The notes under the pieces were generated by a model. The model made no database searches. It was not told the origin of the DNA and saw only the letters and a list, made by a program, of their open reading frames with translations. The translations under genes and the position numbers were made by a program. 64,000 nucleotides of DNA from CAVVIO01 sp963748095. GTDB lineage: Bacteria > Bacteroidota > Bacteroidia > Bacteroidales > UBA10428. The stretch covers positions 40,415 to 104,414 of the forward strand of contig CAVVIO010000002.1 of NCBI GenBank assembly GCA_963748095.1, read 5' to 3'. Positions 19,570 through 27,350 of this stretch are shown one piece after another; the stretch's first letter is position 1, and each line of letters starts with the position of its first letter.

Positions 19570-20619
19570 TCAGTTTAATGCAAATTTGGCCACAACCGGT
19601 TCGTGATCGGAATTTTGAAATTCCTTGTCAAGCACTTTAATACCTTCACTTTTGACATTCGGTGAGATCAGGAAGAAATCGATGGTGGTAGTGAGTGTAT
19701 TTTCCCTGTTATAGGGATGTACCACCCGCCGGTTGGTTGGCAGGGTATCACAAAATACCCACGACCAATCTTTTGGTAAATAATTATCGGGCACATAAGA
19801 TACATTCAGTGTATCGAAAAGATTATCGCGGTACTTCGGTTTATAATCCGGCGGACTCTGGTTCCAGTCGGCGCCCACGATAATATAATTCCCCTTTTCA
19901 TATTCTTTCAGTAAAAAATCCTTCAGGTATTCCATTTGTTTTTTGCGCAGACTGCCATCATCGTAGGCGGAATTATGCGAGTTGATCACCAGCAGCTCTT
20001 TCCCGTTTTTCACAGGATAACGGTTCACCATAAAACAACGGTCGAGCATAAAAAGGCTTTTCGGCCAGGCATAATTTCCCGGAAACGAATACCGCACCGA
20101 CATGTGCGGAACAAACTTACTGAAAGTAATAATTCCCGATTTCACCTTCCCCAATGGAGAACGTGGCGGTACCGGTACAAAGAACACATCGTAATTCATG
20201 CCGAATTCGTGGTTGAAGGCCGGCAATTGAGCTGAAAAGCTGTCAATTTCATTGTAATAATAACTCCGTTTCGATTTCCGGTCGATTTCCTGCAGCAGAA
20301 TAAAATCCATCGTATCATTCTGTCTCAATAAACTTCCGATATTATGAATATTGGAAATAACATGCTGCCGCGATGTGCGTACCTGTTTGCCACCGTCGTA
20401 AAAGAAATCCATGTCGCTGCTAAGGCCTGCATAGCCGATATTCCACGACAGAAACGAAAGCTGAGCTGAATCGGGGATCACCGTTGGATTGTCATTTTTT
20501 ACAATTTCTTCCCGTGGGGCGGGTCGGTAATTGGTAATAGAAGCGTAAGCAATTAATAAAATAAATCCCACTATCAGAACAAGGATAATAATGAGCAGTG
20601 TTTTCAAAAATGTTTTCAT
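19570..20619 (-). CDS. Endonuclease/exonuclease/phosphatase-family protein, membrane-anchored
   Basis: 349 residues. An N-terminal hydrophobic segment (LLIIILVLIVGFILLIAYASI) precedes an EEP fold: LSFLSWNIGY at the start, LLQEIDRKS with the metal-binding Glu, NSHNSAYD, VGADWNQSP and the terminal NSDHEPVVA (catalytic His). The metal site appears complete. Substrates in the family range from DNA to sphingomyelin and inositol phosphates, and the surface anchor points to an extracytoplasmic phosphodiesterase. First gene of the leftward set with the M1 peptidase and serine hydrolase. Confidence 0.85.
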   Translation of the reverse strand: MKTFLKTLLIIILVLIVGFILLIAYASITNYRPAPREEIVKNDNPTVIPDSAQLSFLSWNIGYAGLSSDMDFFYDGGKQVRTSRQHVISNIHNIGSLLRQNDTMDFILLQEIDRKSKRSYYYNEIDSFSAQLPAFNHEFGMNYDVFFVPVPPRSPLGKVKSGIITFSKFVPHMSVRYSFPGNYAWPKSLFMLDRCFMVNRYPVKNGKELLVINSHNSAYDDGSLRKKQMEYLKDFLLKEYEKGNYIIVGADWNQSPPDYKPKYRDNLFDTLNVSYVPDNYLPKDWSWVFCDTLPTNRRVVHPYNRENTLTTTIDFFLISPNVKSEGIKVLDKEFQNSDHEPVVAKFALN

Positions 20620-20802
20620 CGTTTGAATTTTGAAAATGAATAACTAAAGAACCCGGAAAAGAAACAGTCTGTATACGGACTGATTAATCATTATGAACAA
20701 TATTACAAAAAATCCGGGTGTTATTTTATGGGTTATGAAAAATTGTACTTATGTATTATTCGATTTTCAATAGCCCCGGCCTTAGTGCCTGGGCAACAAA
20801 TT

Positions 20803-20835
20803 AGCGGTCAGACGGTTTAAAACCGTCAGACCGCT
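20803..20835. repeat. Strong imperfect hairpin, 16-bp stem
   Basis: AGCGGTCAGACGGTTT and its near reverse complement face each other with almost no loop and a single mismatch. It lies 180 nt upstream (in gene sense) of the exonuclease/phosphatase and begins the gene-poor accessory stretch. It has no T tract on either side, so it is not an ordinary terminator. Confidence 0.6.
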
Positions 20836-21111
20836 CACAATTCATCCTGCAACCCGGTTATTGTGAAGAATGGATTGTAACAAATCCCGTTTATCGATAC
20901 AAAAAGAATTTATTCCCTTTGTTACTATGAAGTTAGATAGTGCTTGCCCGAAAAGTTCGGTGTTGGATAAGAAAAGTTCATTTTCAAGGCTTGCGAAGTC
21001 AGAAAATTCGCAGTTTACTAATGTAAATGAGGAATTTTCTGACAAGCGTAACGTGGAAAATGGAGTTTTCTTGCCGACACTAGATAAGTATATCCTTTCT
21101 CATAACAGAAC

Positions 21112-21144
21112 CCCCAGCCCGGGTTTAGATTACATCCCCACCCC
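21112..21144 (+). repeat. REP-like palindrome, copy 1
   Basis: Member of a family whose pattern is CCCCAGCCTGGGTGTAGATT followed by GCATCTACCC. The right part can fold as GGGTGTAGA / TCTACCC. This copy is diverged (GGGTTTAGATTACATCCCC). Other copies are at 24676, 25841 and 58424. All sit in spacers. No REP-associated transposase gene is visible in the window. Confidence 0.6.
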
Positions 21145-21233
21145 AATACCAAATTATTTCTGAAAAACATCCCTGACTATAGTTCATAAAAATCATTTAC
21201 TTTTTCCCGGAATATCTTTTACATTTATTTCCA
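21132..21233 (+). repeat. Spacer repeat module I, copy 1
   Basis: About 100 nt nearly identical to 23587-23687, including CCTGACTATAGTTCATAAAA and the shared core CGGAATA-N4-TTACATTTA (this copy 21201-21227). It lies about 270 nt upstream of the frame-broken toxin gene at 21503. Not coding in any frame that I can defend. Confidence 0.8.
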
Positions 21234-21260
21234 ATATTTGTAATTGTAAGGTAGGAAAAG

Positions 21261-21425
21261 TGAGGGATCTGGTATTTCGGATAAGATCAAAAATTAACAA
21301 CATGTTCTATAAAGCAGATAAAAACAGCTTGCCTGATGTCATGCAGGTCTACCTGCTGCAAGCAGGGTGTGCTTTTTGACCAATACGTGACAAAAAGAAC
21401 AGGTGTGTTTATGGGGACATGGCGC
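21261..21425 (+). repeat. Spacer repeat module II, copy 1
   Basis: Matches 22539-22632 in several blocks: GAGGGATCTGG, ATTAACAACATGTTCTATAA and AAGAACAGGTGTGTTTATGG. This copy carries an extra segment of about 70 nt in the middle, containing the small hairpin GCAGGT/ACCTGC. It sits directly after module I. Confidence 0.7.
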
Positions 21426-21502
21426 ATGGTGAAAAGAAAAAAATACCAATAATATTTTGAGTTTTACAGCCAAGATGTTTACAAACTTGTTAACTTTGTA
21501 AA

Positions 21503-21857
21503 ATGACCCGAGAGATAAAATTTTATAAAAAGTTATTTTATAGATTTCTATATTTCTCTTGATTCATCGGTACAAGAAAAAATAGAATATGTTTTTAAAG
21601 TGATTAAAACTGTGGATTTAATTCCCCAAAAATTTTTGAAACATATTGAAAGTACGGATGGACTTTATGAAATAAGAATAAAAGTTGGTTCTGACATTTA
21701 TCGGGTGTTTTGCTGTTTTGACTCTGGTCGGATTGTTGTTTTATTTAACGGATATCAAAAGAAAAGTCAGAAAACACCAAAGAAAGAAATTGAAAAAGCA
21801 TTAAAAATTAAAGAGGATTATTTCAAAAATAAAAAAGGAGAAGGAGAAGGAAAATGA
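21503..21857 (+). CDS. HigB/RelE-type toxin (Gp49-like), frame disrupted
   Basis: The 3' frame encodes GLYEIRIKVGSDIYRVFCCF and VLFNGYQKKSQKTPKKEI, diagnostic of the phage-derived Gp49-like HigB toxin family, ribosome-dependent mRNA endonucleases of the RelE superfamily. The natural start is the ATG at 21503 (MTREIKFYK), but it is in another frame. Deleting one A from the A5 run at 21527-21531 joins them into one protein of about 117 residues. The stop overlaps the antitoxin start (ATGA), the usual higBA layout. With the antitoxin also broken, this locus is either inactive or hit by sequencing errors. Confidence 0.75.
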
Positions 21858-22154
21858 AAACAATAAAAGATACAACAAATTTTGATGAATTATTAGACAT
21901 CAAATACGGAAAACCTGGGAACAGAAAAACGTGATGAATTTGAAATGAAAGCAAAAGCTTTTATTGTCGGAGAAATGATAAAAGAAGAAAGAAAAAAAGC
22001 TCATCTCACTCAGGATGACCTTGCAAAAAAAACAGGGACTAAAAAAAGTTATATCTCCCGACTTGAAAATGGGAAAATTGACATTCAAATTTCAACGTTG
22101 TTTAAAATATTTGAAGAAGGATTAGGGAAAAAATTAGGATTGACAATAAACTAA
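21854..22154 (+). CDS. HigA/XRE-type antitoxin, frame disrupted
   Basis: The ATG at 21854 overlaps the toxin stop. The first 20 residues (MKTIKDTTNFDELLDIKYGK) run into a stop. Removing one C at about 21914 continues the frame as LGTEKRDEFEMKAKAF and then the XRE helix-turn-helix (KAHLTQDDLAKKTGTKKSYI, SRLENGKID). The joined product of about 99 residues is the normal size for antitoxins paired with Gp49-like toxins, and would autorepress the locus. An intact shorter protein could start at the internal ATG 21945, keeping the whole HTH. Confidence 0.75.
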
Positions 22155-22221
22155 AATAAAACTACGAAGCCATAACAAAATGTAAATGTAATGCGGGTTG
22201 CAGTGGGTAATCCAACTGTAG

Positions 22222-22350
22222 ATTCCCACCCTCATATCTTATTCCCCCGCTGATTTAGTCCGATCATTCAAAAACCTGCCGCCAACCCTACAGCCACCTT
22301 CATCCGCAACAGAAACATTGTCACCAACCTGGCGCGGCACCGCTTGTGCC
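22222..22350 (+). repeat. Spacer repeat module III, copy 1
   Basis: About 130 nt closely matching 24698-24837: CATATCTTATTCCCCCGCTG, ACCTGCCGCCAACCCTACAG and CACCGCTTGTGCC are shared. It lies just downstream of the first toxin-antitoxin locus. The rest of the 22155-22700 spacer is C/T-rich and seems non-coding. Confidence 0.75.
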
Positions 22351-22538
22351 TCCGCTTCGTTCCCAAACTCATTTCTCACCTCTCATCTCTTCCTCGCCCC
22401 ATCGCTCTTTCGCCTATTCGCCCCCTCGTCCTTTCACCCTGTCACTTTTGTCACTCTGTTACCTTCACTATAATTTGCTTTTTATCGGAATATCATTTAC
22501 ATTTATTCGCTGCACCGGAAGAAAGATGTTTGTGAAAG

Positions 22539-22632
22539 AGAGGGATCCGGTACAATGGATAATAAAAAAAAATAACAACATGTGCTATAAGGTATATAAA
22601 AAGAACAGGTGTGTTTATGGGGATGTTTGGCG
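22539..22632 (+). repeat. Spacer repeat module II, copy 2
   Basis: Compact copy of the block seen at 21261-21425, lacking its 70-nt internal segment. The shared core CGGAATA-N4-TTACATTTA of this spacer is at 22479-22505, upstream of the module. The next gene starts 69 nt downstream. Confidence 0.7.
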
Positions 22633-22700
22633 TTCATTGTAAGAAACCATACTACTATTAAAAAACTGTATATAATTAGAATTTAAATTAAATTATAAAT

Positions 22701-23405
22701 ATGAAAAGACTTGCAATTATACTTTCAATTTGTTTGATTTTATCAAGTTGTTCAGTAAATAAAAAAGAGATTATCATTCTTAAAACACTTGACCAATTTG
22801 AAACACAAGAGGAAAATGAGAGACTTGGTGTTGATATTTTGAATTATATGTTCCCTGTTTTCCTAAAACAAGAATTCCCTGATTTTACACAAACTGATTT
22901 AAAAAATATTACTTGGCAATATTTTATTCGTGAAAGTGATAAGCAGGTGTCGTTCAGATTAATATTGAGTAATGAGGCATTGTCAAAAAAAGACAAGATT
23001 ATTGGTTTCTTTAAAAAGATAGTAAATGAACAAGTTGAGAGACAAATGCAGGATAAAGAAATTTTTGATAAGGCTGTAAAACTGACAGAAGTGAGTCTTA
23101 AACAACTTGATAACGGAGAGTTTGATAAATTTTGGAATAATACTGGTTCGTTAATGCAAGGTATGGTAACAAAAGATGATTTTTTTGCAACCATAACAGA
23201 TAGGGAAAAAATAAAATCAATTGGAGGAGAACGTGTCTATCATAGCAAGCAATACTATAATAAAATGCCCAATACAAAAGAGAAAGGCTTTTACGTAGTA
23301 AACTTCACTTTCGAGAAGGATAAAAACATGATGGAGCAAATAACTTTTCAAATGGAAAATGGAGAATTAAAAATTGCTGGATATACAAATCGATTTCCAC
23401 ACTAA
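22701..23405 (+). CDS. Hypothetical lipoprotein
   Basis: 234 residues. The N-terminus MKRLAIILSICLILSSCS has a lipobox (LSSC), so it is a predicted lipoprotein. The mature part is mixed alpha/beta, rich in Lys, Glu and Asn, with no motif I recognise. The region from about residue 120 resembles in pattern the DUF4019/DUF3887-type domains (EVSLKQLDNGEFDKFW followed by an MVTKDDFFATI segment), seen in small secreted proteins, but I hold this loosely. It is a single gene flanked on both sides by repeat-built spacers. Confidence 0.7.
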   Translation: MKRLAIILSICLILSSCSVNKKEIIILKTLDQFETQEENERLGVDILNYMFPVFLKQEFPDFTQTDLKNITWQYFIRESDKQVSFRLILSNEALSKKDKIIGFFKKIVNEQVERQMQDKEIFDKAVKLTEVSLKQLDNGEFDKFWNNTGSLMQGMVTKDDFFATITDREKIKSIGGERVYHSKQYYNKMPNTKEKGFYVVNFTFEKDKNMMEQITFQMENGELKIAGYTNRFPH

Positions 23406-23454
23406 TTTAAGATTTGAAATAGATAATAGAAAACAACGAAACGCCAACACTTAT

Positions 23455-23503
23455 CCTCCAACAAAGCCTTGCTTGCATACGCTTTGTATTGGAGGCTTTG
23501 TTG
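23455..23503. repeat. Imperfect double hairpin downstream of the lipoprotein gene
   Basis: CAACAAAGCC at 23459-23468 pairs with GGCTTTGTTG at 23494-23503, while CCTCCAACAAAGC can alternatively pair with the intervening GCTTTGTATTGGAGG. Two competing folds in 50 nt. It lies 50 nt after the stop codon. It lacks a T tract. Superficially integron attC-like but I find no convincing core sites. Confidence 0.5.
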
Positions 23504-23586
23504 AACTAAACATTGTTCGTAGGCCTGCCAGGTTTAATAATATGCATACTGGCCATCAAAAAAATCCATTAAATCGTGTTCAGACA

Positions 23587-23687
23587 ACATCCCCACCCAA
23601 TACCAAATTATTTCAGAAATACATCCCTGACTATAGTTCATAAAAATCATTTACTTTTACCCGGAATATCTTTTACATTTATTTCCA
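23587..23687 (+). repeat. Spacer repeat module I, copy 2
   Basis: Near-identical to 21132-21233. The shared core is at 23655-23681. The remainder of the spacer (to 23977) contains TTAACACATGTGTTATA, similar to the AACAACATGTGCTATAA block of module II, and the hairpin TCCCGAAGCATCGGGA. Confidence 0.8.
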
Positions 23688-23977
23688 GAACGGTAATTGG
23701 AAGTTGGGAAAAAATTCAGTTTAGTTGTAAGTAGCCAGGATTAAAACCAATTCCAATCGTTACAAACGTTTACAAATGGTTAACTAAACTGCTAAATATA
23801 AAACAGAAACTCATATGAAGAACGTACTAACCAACTATACTGAAAGTCAGGATGGATTTGGTAAATCAGGAAGTTACAATCAGTTAACACATGTGTTATA
23901 TTAGTCATAAAGACATCCCGAAGCATCGGGAGTGTTTATGCGTATGATGTTGGTTCTTAATAAGAACAAAATAAAAG

Positions 23978-24571
23978 ATGTCGTATATTCAAACATTCAT
24001 TTTTGGGATCACACTTGCTATTTCAATTGGTCCTATAGCTATTTTGATACTTAATCAAAGTATTAATTGCGGACTAAGGAATGGTGCATGGTGTGGTTTA
24101 GGAGCTGCAACGGCAGACTTCAGCTACGCCATAGTTACTTTTACCATCGGTGGTTTGCTGATTCCTCTTATAGAAAATCAAAAGGAGATTATTCCTATTG
24201 TTTCATCTGCTGTTCTCGTTATTTTCAGTCTTTGGATGATTTACACAACTTTAAAAAAACAATCATCTAAAAAAAAGAGTAAGTATTCGTTAACTTGTAA
24301 ATATCCATTCTTAACTACATATGGATTGACCATAGCCAATCCATTGACCATTGTAGTATTTGCGGGTTATGCAGGGGTATTAACATCTGATGGAGAAGCA
24401 AATATATATATACATGCGTTAATTATTTTTATTGCCAGCCTCTCAGTTCAGATGCTGATTGCATTTGCTGGTAGTAAATTAGCAATATTCTTTTCCAGAC
24501 CAAAAACCTTGCTATATTTTAATTTAGCAAGTGCATTGGGTATTATGCTTTTAGGTATTTCAAAATTGTAA
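23978..24571 (+). CDS. LysE/RhtB-family amino-acid exporter
   Basis: 197 residues, standard length for LysE. Six hydrophobic segments are visible, with the family's N-terminal signature ITLAISIGPIAILILNQS and the glycine-rich second region NGAWCGLGAATADFSYA. The helix-4 area reads YGLTIANPLTIVVFAGYAG (Asn-Pro motif). It exports amino acids or related metabolites by proton exchange; the substrate is unknown. It stands alone between repeat-rich spacers, 320 nt after a copy of the shared core. Confidence 0.88.
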   Translation: MSYIQTFIFGITLAISIGPIAILILNQSINCGLRNGAWCGLGAATADFSYAIVTFTIGGLLIPLIENQKEIIPIVSSAVLVIFSLWMIYTTLKKQSSKKKSKYSLTCKYPFLTTYGLTIANPLTIVVFAGYAGVLTSDGEANIYIHALIIFIASLSVQMLIAFAGSKLAIFFSRPKTLLYFNLASALGIMLLGISKL

Positions 24572-24675
24572 TGAAAAATGTACCCCCTAGCCTGTTTCTA
24601 TCAATCCTTCCAATTCAGTATAATTCCTTGCTGAACTGTATAAATAATCTTAAGGATAAATCACCTCACTAAATA

Positions 24676-24708
24676 CCCCAACCTGGGTGTAGATTGCATA
24701 CCCACCCA
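24676..24708 (+). repeat. REP-like palindrome, copy 2
   Basis: CCCCAACCTGGGTGTAGATT followed by GCATACCCACCC. Closest to the copy at 25841. It precedes module III in this spacer, as copy 1 precedes module I at 21112. Confidence 0.65.
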
Positions 24709-24837
24709 CATATCTTATTCCCCCGCTGATTTAATCCCGATCATTCAAAAACCTGCCGCCAACCCTACAGTCACCTTCATCCGCAAAAGAAACCTTATCA
24801 CACAACCTGGTGCGTCACCGCTTGTGCCCCCATGCAA
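24698..24837 (+). repeat. Spacer repeat module III, copy 2
   Basis: Matches 22222-22350 over about 130 nt with scattered substitutions and short indels. Its right end overlaps the start of module IV (GCGTCACCGCTTGTGCC), showing that the modules are pieces of a once larger unit. Confidence 0.78.
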
Positions 24838-25063
24838 ATGTAAGATCTATAACACATGCTATCCTGCAGATTCCCAAATTCACGCTATATACCGGCTAAC
24901 CGGAACGTTTGTTTTTTACCGGAATAACCATTACATTTAAAACATAAAAGGTAACAGGCTGATGGGAAAGCAGGTTATTAAAAAACCGGAAAAATGAATT
25001 ATTCTTACAGTATACTGCAATTGTACAATATGGCACAATGTGGTATGTATTGTTGGGTGCAAT
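24812..25063 (+). repeat. Spacer repeat module IV, copy 1 (about 250 nt)
   Basis: Close direct repeat of 26956-27216. It includes the shared core at 24913-24939, the word CATAAAAGGTAACAGGC and a conserved small open reading start AAAAATGAATTATTCTTACA. The other copy has about 19 extra nt in the middle. It ends 52 nt before the next gene. Confidence 0.85.
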
Positions 25064-25115
25064 ACCTGATGAGACTCTTGGATAAAGGAACAATAAACTA
25101 TGAATTATCAATCAT

Positions 25116-25823
25116 ATGTTGAAAAATTGGCTTAATTGGAAAATAGCTTCAGGCGCTATATTATTAATCATCTGTGCGGGACTTATAAATAAATCTTTGC
25201 CAAAAAGTGATTCCCAACTTGAAAAATTAGCTATTAGAAAGTTTTATAGTATTAGATATGATTTTCAACCTACAGATAAATGGGATAAGTTCACTTTACT
25301 TCCTTTTAAAACTAATAAAACAAATGATGGATTAATTTTTTCATGGATATATATTTTAGATAATGGTGATACAGCCAGGGTTAATATAAATATGAAAAGA
25401 AAGATAAAATTCTGGCAGGGTGCATCATGGAGAGACAATACTACTGCCAATTATAAACTATCATATATTTTTGACTCAGATAAAGACCTGGTTAAAATAG
25501 TTCCTGAAAAATTCATCCATGACAGTCTCTACATAAAAAGATTGAATTTAGATGAAAGACAAGCAAAACTAATTGATAGTTGTTCTTTTATCATAGAGCC
25601 GGAAAGATTATATGATAATTTAATTAATGGATATTATAGTGTATTGGCAAGATATGATAATTCGACTTCTATTTCATTTTATGAACCGATTGCAAATTTG
25701 ATTATTAATGGGATTGAAAAATCAACAATGACAGCGAAGATTATTTTTGATGATAGTTCTAACGTATTGATAAAGCCATACCAAGCAACAGATGAAGAAT
25801 GGAGTAATTATAACAAAGAATGA
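25116..25823 (+). CDS. Hypothetical membrane-anchored protein
   Basis: 235 residues. One N-terminal hydrophobic segment (IASGAILLIICAGLI) is probably a membrane anchor or uncleaved signal; the rest is hydrophilic and predicted exported. I recognise no domain. It is notably rich in Asp, Asn, Lys and Tyr, typical of AT-rich accessory genes. It follows module IV directly and is followed by a REP-like palindrome, so it is an isolated passenger gene. Confidence 0.6.
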   Translation: MLKNWLNWKIASGAILLIICAGLINKSLPKSDSQLEKLAIRKFYSIRYDFQPTDKWDKFTLLPFKTNKTNDGLIFSWIYILDNGDTARVNINMKRKIKFWQGASWRDNTTANYKLSYIFDSDKDLVKIVPEKFIHDSLYIKRLNLDERQAKLIDSCSFIIEPERLYDNLINGYYSVLARYDNSTSISFYEPIANLIINGIEKSTMTAKIIFDDSSNVLIKPYQATDEEWSNYNKE

Positions 25824-25840
25824 TTTATGAAAGTACTACA

Positions 25841-25870
25841 CCCCAGCTTGGGTGTAGATTGCGTCTACCC
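25841..25870 (+). repeat. REP-like palindrome, copy 3
   Basis: CCCCAGCTTGGGTGTAGATT followed by GCGTCTACCC; the cleanest copy, with a GGGTGTAGA / TCTACCC stem. It lies 18 nt after the stop of the preceding gene, where it could also act as a transcript-end hairpin. Confidence 0.7.
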
Positions 25871-26081
25871 TTCTGGTTAGGTATTTTATATCCTGCTTTT
25901 AATATATTACCCCACTAATATAGCTCAAAGCTTTTTAAAAAGAAAGTCAGGCAAAGCCATACGGCAACGTTTATGTTTGGTTTACTACTACAAAGATCAG
26001 TTGGCAGGGTTCTGCTTTGTGGCAAGGCTCTCTGTTCTTTTATCTATCCGAAGCCGGAGACGCTTTGGATAACGTAGAGAT

Positions 26082-26546
26082 TTAAATCATTGCTGTCTTG
26101 GAACCAAAGAAGTAATCTTTGATTGAAGTAACATTTAAAAGTTCCTCTCTCTTTTCCGGATCCAGATTAACGTCTTTATTTCCAATAATTAAGGATTCTA
26201 AAGGTATTCCTAAATATCTGTTAAGTAAGGTAATCATTTTTAAAGTTAATGGCCGTTTACCATGTAAAACTTCCGACACTCTTGTCTTACCGCCAAACAA
26301 CGGTGCTACGTCAACTTGTTTAAGGTTCATTTGTTCCATTCTAAACTTGATGGCTTCAATCGGATTTGGTGCTTCAACCGGATAATGTTCCTGCTCATAC
26401 TTTTCAACAAGCAAAGATAAAAGCTCTGTTTCTTCACCTTCCGGAGTGTTCGGTTCAATAGCATTTTCAGTGCTGTTAATCAAGGCGTAAATACGCTCGC
26501 AAGCTTCATTATATTCCTGTTCTGACTTTAATATTTTAGTTTTCAT
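26082..26546 (-). CDS. HigA-type antitoxin (XRE helix-turn-helix)
   Basis: About 154 residues from the ATG at 26546 (MKTKILKSEQEY); the frame also runs six codons further upstream, but this start gives the usual small overlap with the toxin. The C-terminal half has the HigA HTH: MEQMNLKQVDVAPLFGGKTR and VSEVLHGKRPLTLKMI, followed by LNRYLGIPLESLI. The N-terminal part is the toxin-neutralising region. It would bind the toxin and repress the operon. The frame is intact, unlike the first TA locus. Confidence 0.88.
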   Translation of the reverse strand: MKTKILKSEQEYNEACERIYALINSTENAIEPNTPEGEETELLSLLVEKYEQEHYPVEAPNPIEAIKFRMEQMNLKQVDVAPLFGGKTRVSEVLHGKRPLTLKMITLLNRYLGIPLESLIIGNKDVNLDPEKREELLNVTSIKDYFFGSKTAMI

Positions 26547-26847
26547 ATCGTACTGTTTTTGCATCTATTTTGTCGTATTCCTTATGTGTCCCGAACCAAA
26601 CGACAAAGACAATTTTTAACTTATATTCTATATCAACAATCAGGCGATAATCATTGCCTTTTATATTGAACACTACTCGTTTTGAACTAATAATACTGGC
26701 ATTGCCATATTTTGCTTTCAGTTCATTTGCATTGTTCCATATTGAAAACCTAACCTCGTAAATCCAGGCTCTTACAGACTCTTCTGCCTGTTGGAATTTG
26801 CTTTCCTTACAATACTTGGTTAACGTTGTCTCTTTTATTATTCTCAT
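26536..26847 (-). CDS. HigB-type mRNA interferase toxin
   Basis: 103 residues. It contains the HigB_toxin signature: RAWIYEVRFSIWNNANELKA, VVFNIKGNDYRLIVDIEY and VVWFGTHKEYDKIDA. RelE-superfamily ribosome-dependent mRNA endonucleases of this type are paired with an XRE antitoxin encoded directly downstream, as here (11-nt overlap). Toxin first, antitoxin second is the normal higBA order. The only minus-strand genes between 20.6 and 28.3 kb; their promoter faces the spacer at 26848-27350. Confidence 0.9.
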   Translation of the reverse strand: MRIIKETTLTKYCKESKFQQAEESVRAWIYEVRFSIWNNANELKAKYGNASIISSKRVVFNIKGNDYRLIVDIEYKLKIVFVVWFGTHKEYDKIDAKTVRYEN

Positions 26848-26955
26848 ACTTTACAAAGATAGCAAATATTACCCTATTTGGTAACTTTATTGTTTTTATT
26901 TCAACAGATGATATCTTCCAGCTCCTTCTGTAAATCCCTCACCCACCTGGAGTAA

Positions 26956-27216
26956 GCGTCACCGCTTGTGCCCCCATGCAAATTTAAGAACTGTAACACA
27001 TGCTATCCTGTAGATTCCCAAACTCACATTATATACAACCTAACCGGAACTTTTGTTTTTTACCGGAATAACCATTACATTTAAAACATAAAAGGTAACA
27101 GGCAGACGGGAAAACAGGGTAAGGGACTGAAAGCATTAAAAAACCGGAAAAATGAATTATTCTTACAGTATACTGCAATTGCACAATATAGCACAATGTG
27201 GTATGTGTTGTGCAAT
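26956..27216 (+). repeat. Spacer repeat module IV, copy 2 (about 260 nt)
   Basis: Direct repeat of 24812-25063, same orientation, with an insertion of about 19 nt after GAAAACAGG. Shared core at 27057-27083. The DUF4328 gene starts about 135 nt downstream. It lies behind the higBA promoter region. Confidence 0.85.
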
Positions 27217-27350
27217 TGAAGGATACAAGAGAAATAGTGTTCGATTGAAGTTGTGCAGATGTTGTGTTTAATTAAAAACGAGTCTTGAGAAATCAATAGT
27301 ATAGTGCACTAATCCTGATTTTAAGATTTGTAATTGAGAAAATAAAAAAT

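Noticed and set aside
20870..21163. 97-codon + strand ORF in the spacer
   Set aside because: Runs into the REP-like palindrome and module I, has an overlapping antisense ORF of similar length and no recognisable features; left as non-coding.
22344..22642. Two overlapping + strand ORFs of 63 and 98 codons
   Set aside because: They lie in C/T-rich low-complexity sequence and repeat modules with compositions rich in Leu/Ser/His; not credible proteins.
23455..23503. Integron attC site
   Set aside because: It has foldable arms, but I could not identify paired RYYYAAC/GTTRRRY boxes around it, and there is no integrase in the window; reported only as a hairpin.
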